The notes beneath the pieces were generated by a model, which worked only from the letters and a program-made list of their open reading frames with translations, searched no databases and was not told the DNA's origin. This document shows positions 33,978 to 47,018 of a DNA stretch of 64,000 bases, in pieces. Origin of the DNA: Branchiostoma floridae. Lineage: Eukaryota > Chordata > Leptocardii > Amphioxiformes > Branchiostomatidae. Both the position numbers and the translations under genes were made by a program. Each line of letters starts with the position of its first letter. Position 1 is the stretch's first letter. The stretch lies in contig NC_049993.1 of NCBI RefSeq assembly GCF_000003815.2, positions 21,363,906 through 21,427,905 of the forward strand, written 5' to 3'.

Positions 33978-34189
33978 GACCTGTTGTCGTAGCGACCTGC
34001 GTCAGGTCCCGATGCAACGCGAGCGGCCCGACGTGAGCGAGGGACGGGATTCCGACACGCACAGAACTATTTCTAACAGCGCCGTGACTTATGCGGAAAG
34101 TGGTGTTCCAATTCCTGGGGTGGAGCTCCTTATTTACAGGCAGGCAGTGACAGAGACGGACTGAGGCTGAAGGGGCTGGAACGGTAGGA

Positions 34190-34615
34190 ATGTGGGGCTG
34201 TGAGAGGGGGTTAGGGGGGCTGTGAGAGGGACTGTGAGAGGGGCTGTGAGAGGGGGTTAGAGGGGCTGTGAGAGGGGCTGTGAAAGGGGCTGTGAAAGGG
34301 GCTGTGAGGGGGGCTGTGAAAGGGGCTGTGAGAGGGGGTTAGAGGGGGGGTTAGAGGGGCTGTGAGAGGGGCTGTGAGAGGGGCTGTGAGAGGGGCCTGA
34401 GTGTCATATGCCACCCTGGGAGAGGGGCTGTGAGAGGGGGTTAGAGGGGCTGTGAGAGGGGGTGTGAGAGGGGGTTAGAGGGGCCTGAGTGTCACATGCC
34501 ACCCTGTGAGAGGGGCTGTGTGAGGGGCTGTGAGAGGGGCCTGAGTGTCATATGCCACCCTGTGAGAGGGGCTGTGAGAGGGGCCTGAGTGTCATATGCC
34601 ACCCTGTGAGAGGGG
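34190..34615. repeat. GGGGCTGTGAGA simple-repeat block
   Basis: Degenerate units of AGGGGCTGTGAG, with embedded longer duplications of CCTGAGTGTCATATGCCACC. Confidence 0.9.
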
Positions 34616-35624
34616 CACACAGTTCACTGGCCAAGGCTAGGCAATCTGTTGGTTCTGGAAACTAAAAAATGAAGATGAACAGGGAAGAAAGTCTGTACCT
34701 TGGTGCACAGTTTCTCAAGTGAATAAATTCAGTCGAACTTTTCCTCACAGCCATCTAATTTCATGTTGTTCTTTTGAACCAGAAAAGTTCTGACAAGCTG
34801 AGAACTAAGGAAATGAACTAGTGTTGCCTGGCAGAGGGTTGTCCAGTGTGTGACAGGGGCCTGGCCTGTGTGACAGGGGACTGGCCTGTACCTGACATCA
34901 CCACAGGATTACTGAAGATCTACACAAGGATGGGCCACATCAACTGCAGTCTGGGCCATATCAATACAAGTCCTTGGTACACACCTTCCAGCAAAGACTT
35001 TGGTACACAGTTTCACGTAATAGATTTGAGACAGATACTAAATGGTTAACCCAAATATCTATACATAAACAAGTAAGTATGAAGCTTTGTATCTTCTCCC
35101 TGAATCTTTGTAGCCTTTCCAGTCAAGTGTTACTTTTGAAAAACTGAGAACCAGAATATCATCTTGTTGAGCGCGGCCTGTCCCATGCCTGACATCACTG
35201 CTGACCTATATTCCACTTCGGACGGGGACGGGGCTGGTATTTGTGGGGAGGGATAAAAATTCCAGGGAATAAAATAAATACCTTTCCAGTGTCGGTGTCA
35301 GCCAGGGGAGAAGTACCCATCCAGAGATGTGCAAGTGTGGGGATATGTGTGAGTATGTATGATAGTGAGTGAGTATGTGGTGTAAGTGCCCGTCCAACTT
35401 CAGCATGTTCCAATAAAGTGCTGATAGTTTTTCTAGCTCTGAAATGAACCAACAAACAAAATTTACACATTGAGTTACTCTGTTGCTTTATTTCCAGAAC
35501 AAGAGTCAGGAGTCTGACACACTTGGTACATGACTCCGGCCTGTCAGGCTTTCAGTGATGACTGGGTGCTAGAAGCACGTCACGTCAGTCGTGCTGTCAG
35601 GAAAAGGCTACAAACCCACCAGCC

Positions 35625-35700
35625 ATACACGTCAGCCGTGCCTGTCACACACGTCAGCCGTGCCTGTCACACACGTCAGTCGTGCCTGTCAGGAAATGGC
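35625..35700. repeat. 22-bp tandem repeat
   Basis: Units of ACACGTCAGCCGTGCCTGTC (plus AC), with a further diverged copy near 35725. Confidence 0.75.
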
Positions 35701-36067
35701 TACAGAAATGGCGACAAACCCACCAGCCATACATGTCAGCCGTGCTGTCAGGAAATGGCTACAAACCTGCCAGTCATGCACGGAATGACCACCACAGACT
35801 CCATCAGCTTGGCTGTGATTCCTGTTTATTTGAAGTACTAAAACATTAACATGTGAACAAACCATTTCAAACCTGACCCAAACAAACAGTAAACTTAGTT
35901 GGACTAAAAGATAAAAAGGTCATGGGTTATTCCATTTGTGATCAGAGGGGAGACCTGGACAATGTCTGTGACGTAACAACACTAAAACAATATTGGAGAA
36001 TCAGGATTTGTACGAAACAAAGGAAGAAGACAAATATTGACAACCCACCCTACATCAAAATGGAATG

Positions 36068-36316
36068 GTCCATAAGATAAGATCTGTCCCCCCCCTGTGC
36101 AGTGGTCCATCCCAAGTTCAGCCCATTTGAGCTGTATTTATGCAACATTGGAAGCAAATGTAACCTGGCATCAGATAAGCCCCCCGAAATCCGAATGGAA
36201 CGGCCCAAAAGATAAGATCTGGCCCCCCTCCTATGCAGTGGAGCGTCCCAAGTTCAGTCCATTTGATCAGTATTTAGTCAACACAGGAAGCTAATGTAAA
36301 CTGGTCCCAGATAAGG
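36068..36316. repeat. ~125-bp direct duplication
   Basis: GGTCCATAAGATAAGATCTG...GTTCAGCCCATTTGA...CAACATTGGAAGC is followed by a diverged second copy at about 36190-36316. Confidence 0.75.
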
Positions 36317-36625
36317 GCAGGATGATGGGTGCCAGGCTGGGCTGGGCTGCTTCAGACAGACTCAGGAACACCTGGGACTTCTCACAGCCTCACAACCAAA
36401 TTAACCACCCATAAATTAGCCCACAGCAGACATGTGCCTTACTGGAGGTCTGGCCACAACATCCCATTGTGTGGTGCTGATGTCACATCTGAGGGGAAAC
36501 ATGGCAGAAAAGCAGCACAGAGTTTCCTCTTTCATGAATCTTGAAGAGAGAATTGAGAAAAGCATACCATAATTTGGTACAGGCTGAAAATGCCGACTAA
36601 CCATAATTGATCATCAAACGTTACC

Positions 36626-36725
36626 NNNNNNNNNNNNNNNNNNNNNNNNNNNNNNNNNNNNNNNNNNNNNNNNNNNNNNNNNNNNNNNNNNNNNNNNNNN
36701 NNNNNNNNNNNNNNNNNNNNNNNNN
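36626..36725. other. Assembly gap (100 N)
   Basis: Standard-size N run. No duplicated flanks seen. Confidence 0.99.
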
Positions 36726-37519
36726 GGCACTCAGCTGGCAAGTTTTAAATCTTGGCTTCTAACTGAAATATGAGATCATCATCATCAGAGGGGAACAATT
36801 CACAGCCCAGCATGCACCTGGGCATCACCTGTTGCATCATCTCAGCTGACCTTCATGTAGAAATGACCTTGGTGCCACTGTGAGGAGGTACTTTATTAGT
36901 TTTCCCTTCTTTCCGCCTAAATTCCACAGTTCTGAGAAACCGGAGCCTTTCCTCCCAGAACAGCAAGATGGCAGCTGCCGGCTGTGCCAAGGCGATTCTG
37001 TGGTTCTCAAACCTTCTAATCAAACCCAACAAGAGGTCCTGATGCACAAAAGGCAGGGAGGAAAACTGTGCTCACTATTGGAAACTGTATGCACTAATGT
37101 ACAGGTTATTGACGCCTTTTGCTTTCATGTTTATTTCCCAGTTCAGCAAAGTTTCTATAACTCCCAGAACCCCCGGCTGCCTTGGTGTGGCCACAGGAAG
37201 TGTATCTGGCCAGCTGCCAGGAGCGGGGAATGCGAGCGTCTCTCCCGGAGGCTGCTGATTGGCTGTGAGGCACGCACTACCCGGCGCAGAACGTGGCCCG
37301 CTCCCGCCGGCGCCTGGCGCAACAAACACGACACTTCACTTACAGGCCGGCTCCTTACTGCTGCTCACTTCAAGGAACTTCGCCTCACTTCAAGAATGTC
37401 TTCTTCTGACTTCACTTCACTGGAGGGAAGTTTTACACTGAACAGACCCCTTTGTCTTATAAGCAGTCTTGAGAAACTTGAACCTCAAGAGGTCACCTGC
37501 CCTGCCTTACTGTTCCTGC

Positions 37520-37662
37520 CACAGTGAACTTGTGCCCCCCTCCGTAACGTTGTGGCCCCCCTCCCCTAACTTTGTGCCCCCCTCCACACGACGTTGTGGC
37601 CGCCCTCCCCTAACTTTGTGCCCCCCCTCCCCTAACTTTGTGCCCCCCTCCCCGAGATTCCG
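37520..37662. repeat. CCCCCTCC-CTAACTTTGTG degenerate tandem repeat
   Basis: Six to seven C-rich units of about 20 bp. Confidence 0.8.
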
Positions 37663-37798
37663 TCCCTAATGTTGTTGTACAACAGCAGATTACGCCGGGG
37701 ACCATGTTTGGGGTCGGCTTAATGTCAGACTATTTCAAGCTGTGAATCAGCGGTTTCTAATCCGCTGCTGACTTCTGCTATGTAAACAGCTGATAGGC

Positions 37799-37970
37799 AC
37801 AACCTGAACTTGGCCATACAGCCTGAACTTGGCCATACAGCCTGAACTTGGCCATACAGCCTGAACTTGGCCATACAGCCTGAACTTGGCCATACAGCCT
37901 GAACTTGGCCATACAGCCTGAACTTGGCCATACAGCCTGAACTTGGCCATACAGCCTGAACTTGGCCTTG
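37799..37970. repeat. 19-bp minisatellite
   Basis: Nine near-identical units of CCTGAACTTGGCCATACAG. Confidence 0.95.
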
Positions 37971-38704
37971 CTGTTTTGGACTCGCAGAAAAGAGACTTCA
38001 ACATTTTGCCTACACAGTTGGCACCAGGGAGAAAACCCTCTCAGTTGTTACAGGCACAGCGGCTGTTTTCACCAGGCTGACAGTAATAAGCGCCACCATG
38101 CACCAGAATTTCCCACAGTAGATCACAGGACGGTTACACAAACTGCCCATAAAACATATGAAGCTTTTCGTTTTGAGTTTGAAATGCTGAGAAATGACAG
38201 GCAGAAGTGCTAACATGACAGAAGTTTAGTTCTCTCTACCTTATGTTGTTGGTACTTCTCAGACCCAAAATAAATATTGCTGGACTAGAAAGCAGTCTGA
38301 TGGGAGAGTTTGTACCTCGGCCTGCAAACTTTCAGGGACTGGATGAAGTCAGGTTCCAGTTTTCCTTAATCTCCAAGCAGATCCTACAATGGCATAAGAT
38401 AGTACCAAACTGGCCAAGGAGTATAGTTAGCCAAGAGGTGCCCATTTGCCATGCCCGGTAGCAAAACACACTCCTAAGCCGGCTTCACTCCTCTGCCAGC
38501 TTTTGATACTATCTTATGCTACCATAGGATCTGCTTGGAGATTAGTTTTCCTCACTGCCATGAGTTTTTATTTTGAACTCCTGAAGTTTTACCAAGAAAC
38601 GTTTGCAAACCAAGAAAATATCTTGGTGCATCCTCTGGCTGGAGGCTAAAAACCCAGACCGGTTTTGGTATCCTGACAAAAATCTTTACTCTGAGATAAA
38701 ATCT

Positions 38705-39287
38705 GTCATGACTGGGTTTCACATGGGGAGGTTGTCAGGGCTGGGTTTGACATGGGGAGATTGTCAGGGCTGGGTTTGACATGGGGAGATTGTCAGGGCT
38801 GGGTTTGTCATGGGGAGATTGTCAGGGCTGGGTTTGACATGGGGAGATTGTCAGGGCTGGGTTTCACATGGGGAGATTGTCAGGGCTGGGTTTCACATGG
38901 GGAGATTGTCAGGGCTGGGTTTGACATGGGGAGATTGTCAGGGCTGGGTTTGTCATGGGGAGATTGTCAGGGCTGGGTTTCACATAGGGAGATTGTCAGG
39001 GCTGGGTTTGTCATGGGGAGATTGTCAGGGCTGGGTTTGACATGGGGAGATTGTCAGGGCTGGGTTTGACATGGGGAGATTGTCAGGGCTGGGTTTGACA
39101 TGGGGAGATTGTCAGGGCTGGGTTTGTCATGGGGAGATTGTCAGGGCTGGGTTTGACATGGGGAGATTGTCAGGGCTGAGTTTGACATGGGGAGATTGTC
39201 AGGGCTGGGTTTGACATGGGGAGATTGTCAGGGCTGGGTTTGACATGGGGAGATTGTCAGGGCTGGGTTTCACATGGGGAGATTGGT
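38705..39287. repeat. 29-bp minisatellite, ~20 copies
   Basis: Units of TTGTCAGGGCTGGGTTTGAC plus ATGGGGAGA. Variants differ at TTGACA/TTGTCA/TTCACA. Contiguous, without spacers. Confidence 0.95.
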
Positions 39288-40919
39288 TCATCTCCGGTTT
39301 GTTTATATTTCAGCCTTCTTAGAGATCAATGTTTGTAAACAAACAACTAAAAATAACACCTTTGGTCAACACGATTATGCATGAGGTGAAGCCCCAGGAA
39401 GACTGTCCACTCAAGTGTAACACGAAGCAGGGAAGTAATTTGGCCTGGCCGTAATTGTTGGGCTGAAGTTAGACAAAGCTGCGTTTCCGGCCGCCCAAAC
39501 GCACAACAGAAATCCAGTTTTTCTGGATTCCTTCGGCTGGTTTATCTGTGTACCCGCGCTGCCGTCCGGCTGCAACAATACGGGTAATCTGCGGGACAAT
39601 GGCCCATATTTATCATCTATTTGTAATGAGATACGCCAGGCTGGAACATGACACCTGGACACTGTCAGCTGACAGGAAAAGTGGGGGGAAGATGATATGT
39701 GGATTGGGAGGGGGGTTTAGGGAAGGTGGACCAATATTGAATGTGGAAGGGGGAATTTATCTACACAAAAGTAACACCAGTAACAGTAAGATGTCTACAA
39801 GCAGGTAAAATCCAGAAGAAACATTGCACAATAAAGTTTCCAACCGAACACTCACTAATTCACTCACCCAGCCCCTTATACAGACCCAACACATACAGGC
39901 AAAATTACCAGTTACAAGCTTGATGCGTTACAACACGTGGCAAAGTAAGGTTTGAACAGAAATACTGGTACTAGTGATAGTCATATGGCAGATCCTCCAT
40001 CAAAATCATGACTTATGCCATTTTAGCCGTTTCTGCTTTTCTCCAGCAGAGCAAGAGAACTGACAGCTGTCCATCAACCTTGACCTTGGGAGCAGACATG
40101 ACCTTCAGGAGGCAGGCGAGACTTGGTCTTGGGAAGGAAGGACAAAGGAGAGTGTCGTCAGGAAGGGGCTTTGAGAGGAGCGAACGGCACCACAATAGGA
40201 ACGGCACCACAATAGGAACGGTACCACAATAGGACTTACACGTCACGCAGGCTGAGAATAGAACCAGCTCTGCAGAAAGCTGACATCACCGATGGCAGGA
40301 GGGCCTCTCACTGTTCCACTGCTGCCATGGCAACCACCGGTCCTCACAAGAGGCTGAAATGTTGGGTATTGTTGGCCGGTTTGGTGAAACCACACCGCCA
40401 CCCACCGAGCCAGAATACAGCCTGCAGCGGCCGTCTGAATCTTCTGTTGGTCACACAGGGAATAACTCACGGCTAGTAGTCAAACTACAGACCTGTGTTA
40501 GCTGCACAGTTCAACAGCTATGAGTATGAGATGGCCCCAACAGGCTGGGTTTTGGAGAGGACGGAAAAGTCACCCTTCAAGGCTGTCAGGAAAGGCCTTA
40601 TTCCATAAGGATTGGGCTGTGGATATCACAGGGCGGGAAATACACACTTCCGGCCAGCGATTTGCAGGGAAAATGTTGATAATGACCTTCACGTCAAGCT
40701 AAAAGAGCACAAATGATGCCTTATGAAGTATTCTGTACCCAGCTGTCCTGATGGAAGAGAACTGGCAGTTCCATGGTTGCCATGGTTACCACGGAACCTG
40801 TGACCCCCTTCCTTCAGCAGGTGACAAACAGCTGAGATAAGAGACACCTGACCTCTGACCTTCACAACCACATGTGGCACCAGGCTGGACTGTGCTCAAA
40901 CTGTCAGGCTTATCATAGC

Positions 40920-41100
40920 AGAGAAGACACCAAACTTCTTTTCTCATTTCTTATCACAGCAGAGAAAACATCAGGCTTCTTTTCTCATTTCTTATCACAG
41001 CAAAGACACTTCGAACTTCTTCCCTCATTTCTTATCAGAGCAAAGAAGACATCAGACTTCTTTTCTAATTTCTTATCGCAGCAGAGAAGACACAAGAAAA
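40920..41100. repeat. ~42-bp tandem repeat
   Basis: Four units built on ACTTCTTTTCTCATTTCTTA plus TCACAGCAGAGAAGACATC. Confidence 0.8.
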
Positions 41101-42399
41101 TTAACTTCAAGTCCCTTTACCCAAAAGAAATGGAAGGAAAGCAAAGCTAACATATCATCAACCCCTTAGTAACCCCAGTTTCCTTGCAGCTTCATCAACT
41201 GACTACTTCTCTCCCTTGGAACTTCAAGGGCTCCAAGGTCACTGCATGTAAGGTCACTGGGAATGAAAAGGGGGAGGGGGGCAGGGCAGCGTATGTGTGT
41301 CAGGTTGTAAAGCAAGGTCATGGGCAGTGGAATGGGGAGGGGGGCACGGCAGCGTACCTGTGTCGGGTTGTAAAGCAAGGTCATTGGGATTGGAAGGGGG
41401 AGGGGGGCATACCTGAGAAAGGTCGTACAGCACCTGCCATGGGATGATCCCCGCAAATCCAGTATAAACCTGCCGCTTCAGAGATTATCCTTTCAACAAC
41501 AAACACAGAAACCCCTGCAGGGCTCCGCACCATAACAACCCTGCAGACAACACAGCCTGACACCGTGCCATAACAACCCATAATAACAACCCTGCAGACA
41601 ACACAGCCCGACACTGTGACATTCCTGCAGTTATCTTCACTTCCCTCTGCAGCACATAATGAATTTGTGCAATGAACTTATTCAAATTGGCCAGGAGACA
41701 ACAACCTCTGAGAGCTGAGTTTGTTTATTCAGCAAAAGTAGAAATGTGGAAACGTGACGTTAATTTTACCCCATCATCTACAGTCTACCCATTTTGTTAT
41801 CTCATTCTGACATTCCTCACAATCCATTGTCTCATTAGCGTGCTATCTTCATGTTGTTTCTGTCTCATTAGCATGCTATCTTCACATTGTTTCTGTCTCC
41901 ACACTGTCTTGTTAGCGTGCTATCTGTGCATTGTTTTCCATCTCCCATTGTTTCTGGTGGAACCATCTGCACATAGCCCACATACCAGCTGTGGCCTGGC
42001 CTTGTTGGGGGCAGGGAACCAGGAACCATCAACAGCACCCAGCTACAGCACCCGGGCTAGCGTCGGTCTAGCGTCGGCACGCCGCATTGTTCCCATTCCA
42101 GCACAGCCATACAATACACCTGCCGCATGCGCTCAGGTTTTCGTTAACAACAGAAATTAGGGCAAATTTTGCCACTCTTGCAAAAATGTGAAGTTTGGGC
42201 AATTTGGATGTTCCTAGCTGACAAGATTCCATTTGGTTTGACAAATAGCTCAGCTATCTGCTCTTCCAATGCTTATATAAAGAACTACAGAAATCTCCCG
42301 GCACAATCTTTCCTGACTGACACATCCGACCCTAACACTGGCCTCAGCCTGAACTCTTCTGTGTCATTCAGAAGTGCTGCTGGTTTGGGTGCCACATAT

Positions 42400-42560
42400 A
42401 TGTGGGGTGTCATATCCATATACAAGTGGGGTGTCATATCCATATACAAGTGGGGTGTCATATCCATGTATACCATACACGTGGGTTGCCATATGCATGC
42501 AAGTATGTAACATACATGTGGGGTGCCGTATACACATGATACCATATATGTGGGGTGCCA
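42400..42560. repeat. GTGGGGTGTCATATCCATA tandem repeat
   Basis: Several ~27-bp units, the first three nearly identical and the later ones diverged. Confidence 0.8.
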
Positions 42561-43084
42561 TATCCGATATCCATACCATATACGAGACATACGACTGGAT
42601 GTATACATGGATACCCAGGCAGGTGAGGTATAGCCCACCCCACAAATGGGGTGCACTCCAGGTTCCCCCCAGCAGACTGAGACAAAACTGTTTACCCCAA
42701 ACTCCCCGTGCTGTCAGGCATGACCACATATATACCAACAGGGGAGGGCAGGCTAGCTAGTTGTGCAGCGGGCCTTTCTCAACTCTGGTGACTTCTGCTT
42801 GATCTGTTCCCAAAACCCATCTCACAACGACACAAACCTACTTCTGGGTTTATTGTTGTGAAGGCCGCAGGTTGAAACTGAGTTTTATCTTGTTAATGAG
42901 GGTTATTTTGGGTGGTTGGGTAACGGGCTGTGTTTACTAAACATCATCAGCCCAGCCTTTGTTGGCAAAATGAGCCCGTGGGGACGGCCTTCCGACGATA
43001 CCAGCCTCGGGAGCGGACATTTCTCCTGCTGGGAAACTCTGCCGGCATTTCTGACATAACTGCTGGCCACCAGACTGCAGCTGT

Positions 43085-43292
43085 ACATTATACATTACAC
43101 TGCTGTACACTATACACCATACATTACACTGCTGTACACTATACACCATACACTATACACCATACATTACACTGCTGTACACTATACACCATACACTATA
43201 CACTATACACCATACATTACACTGTTGTACACTATACACCATACATTATACATTACACTGCTGTACACTATACACCATACACTCTACAGTCA
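43085..43292. repeat. TACACTATACACCATACA repeat
   Basis: Compound repeat of ACACTATACACCATACATT and ACACTGCTGT blocks. Confidence 0.9.
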
Positions 43293-43479
43293 GGAAACGT
43301 ACAGCAGGGATCATTAATAACTAGGAACTCCACGTGCATGTCTGAGGGTTGTGCCGAGATGTGGGTTCCGGTAAAAGATCTTCTTACAAAGACTTTTGTC
43401 TCTTCAGATTCCGAGCTTCAATTTGAGGTTATACAGCTCACTTCAAAATTTCCAAACAATTAAAGTTTTATCTATTTCT

Positions 43480-43950
43480 CTCCAACACGACGTCTTCAAC
43501 CCCAACACAACGTCTTTAACACCAACACAACGTCTTTAACCCCAACACAACGTCTTCAACACCAACACAACGTCTTCAACACCAACACAACGTCTTCAAC
43601 ACTAACACAACGTCTTCAACACCAACACGTCTTCAACCCCAACATAACGTCTTCAACCCCAACACAACGTCTTCAACCCCAACACAACGTCTTCAACCCC
43701 AACACAACGTCTTCAACACCAACACAACGTCTTCAACCCCAACACAACGTCTTTAACACCAACACAACGTCTTTAACACAAACACAACGTCTTCAACTCC
43801 AACACAACGTCTTAGACCCCAACACAACGTCTTAGACCCCAACACAACGTCTTCAACACCAACACAACGTCTTCAACACCAACACAACGTCTTCAACCCC
43901 AACACAACGTCTTTAACCCCAACACAACGTCTTCAACCCCAACACCTCGG
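43480..43950. repeat. 20-bp minisatellite, ~24 copies
   Basis: Units of AACACCAACACAACGTCTTC with CCCC/CACC and TTC/TTT/TTA variants. Contiguous. Confidence 0.95.
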
Positions 43951-44169
43951 ACTCGAAAAGGAAACAGCGTCTCAGAGCCGCTCCTTGGACCAGAACACGT
44001 CCTTGCTGTGTGCAGACTTGACCCCGCAGCTGTGTCCTGTCTTACAGACGTCTCGGCAACACTTGGCCGCCTCCTGACAGAAACCGAACCCTGCAGCAGT
44101 TGGTGTAAATTCTCTGCAGGAATGTGACTGGGGGAACAAGTCTGGACGGCCCTGTTCATATCACCTCTA

Positions 44170-44375
44170 TCCAAGCCAGACCTCAGGGGCCCTGCCATAC
44201 AGTAGAGGCACGGGAACCTCAGGGGCCCTGCGATACAGTAGAGGCATGGGAACCTCTGGGGCCCTGCGATACAGTAGAGGCATGGGAACCTCTGGGGCCC
44301 TGGATACAGTAGAGGCCTGGGAACCTCTGGGGCCCTGCGATACAGTAGAGGCCTGGGAACCTCGGGGGCCCTGGC
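44170..44375. repeat. ~36-bp tandem repeat
   Basis: Five units of GGGAACCTCTGGGGCCCTGC plus GATACAGTAGAGGCAT. Confidence 0.9.
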
Positions 44376-44941
44376 AGGCAACAGGGAAGGTGAAGTTTAA
44401 AGCCAGCGTAGCGGAGGAAAGTCATGGCTGAGGTCCCGTGGGGAGTGGGGTGGCAGGACACAACACTGCCGCACAAGAGCTGTGGCAGTATGCGATTTCA
44501 GGACAGATGCTGAGAAAACAAGCTTGTACAGAACAAACCACAGACATCTTACTGCCTGCTTCTAGGTGGTTAGAGAACTGAGAAAAAAGGTTGCACAGAG
44601 CCTAAAGAACAGATTTGTATTTGTAGCTCTTGTAAATGAATAAAGTCTGATTCACATTTTTCCCTCACCCCAGGTCGTTGACCCTTCCCAAACCCTCCCC
44701 AGTTGCTGAGCATCTCCTGCATCTGATTACTGAAGTCTGACCTTCATCGACCTTTCCTCCTGTTTCCCTGCCTGAAATCCTGGGCAGGAAAATATTCAGG
44801 TTCAGGGGACCGTCAGCTGCTGTGGAACTTCCCAGAACCATGCAGGACGGAAGTCACTGATCTGTGCTGCTTATTTATCACAATATTCAAGCATGTTACC
44901 CGGAAACTACCTCTACTGATTTCACCTCATTATAGAAGCCT

Positions 44942-45290
44942 GTTACCATAGAAACCTATATCATTTACTGATTGCCTCATTAAAAATTGTCACCACGGAA
45001 ACCATATTCTTAACTGATTACATCATTATAGAAGTATGTTTCCATGGAAACCATATTCTTAACTGATCAACTCATTATAGAAGTATGTTTCCATGGAAAC
45101 CGTATCTTTAACTGATCAACTCATTATAGAAGTATGTTTCCATGGAAACCATATTCTTAACTGATCAACTCATTATAGAAGTATGTTTCCATGGAAACCG
45201 TATCTTTAACTGATCAACTCATTATAGAAGTATGTTTCCATGGAAACCATATTCTTAACTGATTACCTCATTATAGAAGTATGTTTTCAA
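44942..45290. repeat. 49-bp tandem repeat with palindromic RFX-type sites
   Basis: GTTTCCATGGAAAC occurs exactly at 45038, 45087, 45136, 45185 and 45234 (period 49), preceded by GTTACCATAGAAAC at 44942. All fit GTYNCCATRGNAAC, the X-box consensus bound by RFX factors. The rest of the unit is AT-rich (ATTCTTAACTGATCAACTCA). Confidence 0.85.
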
Positions 45291-46257
45291 TCTCACCACT
45301 TCATTATTCAGATTACCCATAATCCCATTAGGCTGAATCCTTCCAGGAATGGCATGCTGGGATTGCCACTGATCCACTGCCTAATCTCCCTTAATCCACT
45401 GCCAGTCAATCAGAGATAAGCACAGATAAAAAATCATAAATGCACAGGATTATCTAAGCCTGGCCACAGCAGTTAGGGGATGATGCCGAATCTTACCACA
45501 GGATTGTCTGAATGTAACACTGGCGTCTTCTGATCTTGTCTGTCCTGTCTTAGCTTCCAGCTGGTGACAGCATCAGGAATAGTCTTAGTTCAAAGGAATT
45601 TTATTTCATTACTTGACTTCTACCTTTTTTATGTTCCTAACACAATACGTGTGTAACTTTGGAGGCTCTGGCTAGTATGACTTGTAAACTTCCGTTCTAG
45701 GAGCCGCACATCTGCAATGATGCCAACATACAGGCTCCTCTAGAACTTGATGAAAAACAATCAAACACAGAGAAAAACATAAGACTGTTAGTGTGTACAA
45801 ACGTTTAGCCAAGTCTGCACCTATTGGAGGGGTCAGGGTAAGGTTTGTCTTGGCCATGAAGAAGACAAAGTGGAGAGAGTTGAAGAAAGACTGACTGCTG
45901 CAGAGTGTCTGACCACTGCAGCAGCAGAACACAGTACTTATACTAGGGTGAAGTTTGAGCCCCCTGCCGATGGGAGGGGGAGGACCCCCCTCCCTAAACA
46001 AATACCTAAGAGGGACGTTGGGGTTTGAGGGGTGTTTCTGGACGTTGGGGTTTGAGGGGTGTTTCTGGACGTGTGAAGTGATGACGAAGTGATTACCCGA
46101 GGTGGAAAAGTCTCCACCCCAACAACAAAACACAAAAGACACAATTGCACCTTAATTCCTCCATTTAAACACACAATGGCCCATCATGGACCCATCCGGC
46201 GACCTGCCTGTGCAATTAACAACACTTTGTGGGCCGGAGAATATCCTTGTTCCTCAG

Positions 46258-46329
46258 AATGTGCTTCTGAAGACAAAGATTAAAGGATTAGACGTTGTTT
46301 GTCACACCTGCAGTGAGAACACCTTACAG
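46258..46329 (+). CDS. Candidate exon, + strand (unrecognised)
   Basis: Bounded by CTTGTTCCTCAG and ACCTTACAG|GTGAGA. The open frame reads NVLLKTKIKGLDVVCHTCSE then NTLQ. The frame is open upstream to an ATG at 46186, so it could also be a first exon from there. No family recognised. Confidence 0.25.
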
Positions 46330-46870
46330 GTGAGACATCTGCACACCTGTCCTATCCACAAACTCATTTCCGGAGAAGACAATAGTAGTATCACTGATTC
46401 CCACAACAAAGGACCGTTCTAGCGAAGGTAACTTCTGACAGAAACAGCCCGAGGTCTTCCCAGTTTCAGGACGACAAAGCTACACAAACAGGACAATAAC
46501 AGGACAGCTACAGAAGAACAGCACCTTAACGAAGCAGGTTCCAGTCAGGGGTAAACAGTTGTGTGCAGGAATGTCAGGAATCCCCTGCGGAGTGTCAGGG
46601 TTGGGAGGTTTCCCAGCTGAAATATTGCAACTTGTCACAGTTCTACCTGCAGCTTAGAAAAACTCCCTGCCATAAAAAAGCTGCTATTCCTGCCCTACAG
46701 TCCCCAGCCTCCAGGGTCTGTACCTCACATGCAGGTTTGCTGACAGTTGGTGCATGTTAGTAAGTACCATGGCAGGAGAACTTTATTTTAGCAGCCTCTC
46801 AATTCAGTCATCAAACTGTTTTGACAGGGCAGGACATCTCAGTTTCGGGTTTGATGAATTTTGATTTCAG

Positions 46871-47018
46871 ACAACTGATTGTGACAATGTTCTGTTGCCA
46901 TGACGACCTGCCTGCGGTGGTGGTGTCTCACCTGCAGAGTCCAGGTGTGCAGGAGGTGATTAACAGCTGTGTTAATTATCAGCAGGACCACCCACCATGC
47001 CCACAGGCTAGGCAACAG
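46871..47018 (+). CDS. Candidate exon, + strand (unrecognised)
   Basis: 148 nt between TTGATTTCAG and GGCAACAG|GTACGA. Phase 2 in, phase 0 out. It encodes 49 residues including QLIVTMFCCHDDLPAVVVSH and LQSPGVQEVINSCVNYQQ, of normal protein-like composition. The intron side starts with tandem copies of GGCAACAGGTA, a donor-linked array like those at the ROR and GLDC exons, which is indirect support. It cannot be spliced directly to the candidate at 46258-46329 (phase mismatch). No family recognised. Confidence 0.35.

Noticed and set aside
33970-34164. Small protein with ideal start context (CACCATGGCAAC)
   Set aside because: The context coincides with an RFX-type palindrome, the peptide resembles nothing I know, and there is no poly(A) or splice support.
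36880-37527. 215-codon open frame on the + strand
   Set aside because: Amino-acid composition and order look random, there is no recognisable motif, no conserved domain and no splice or poly(A) context. Treated as chance.
38705-39287. Regular 29-bp repeat resembling a CRISPR array
   Set aside because: Units are contiguous without spacers, in a eukaryotic genome with no cas genes. It is a minisatellite. The same applies to 43480-43950 and 56538-57052.
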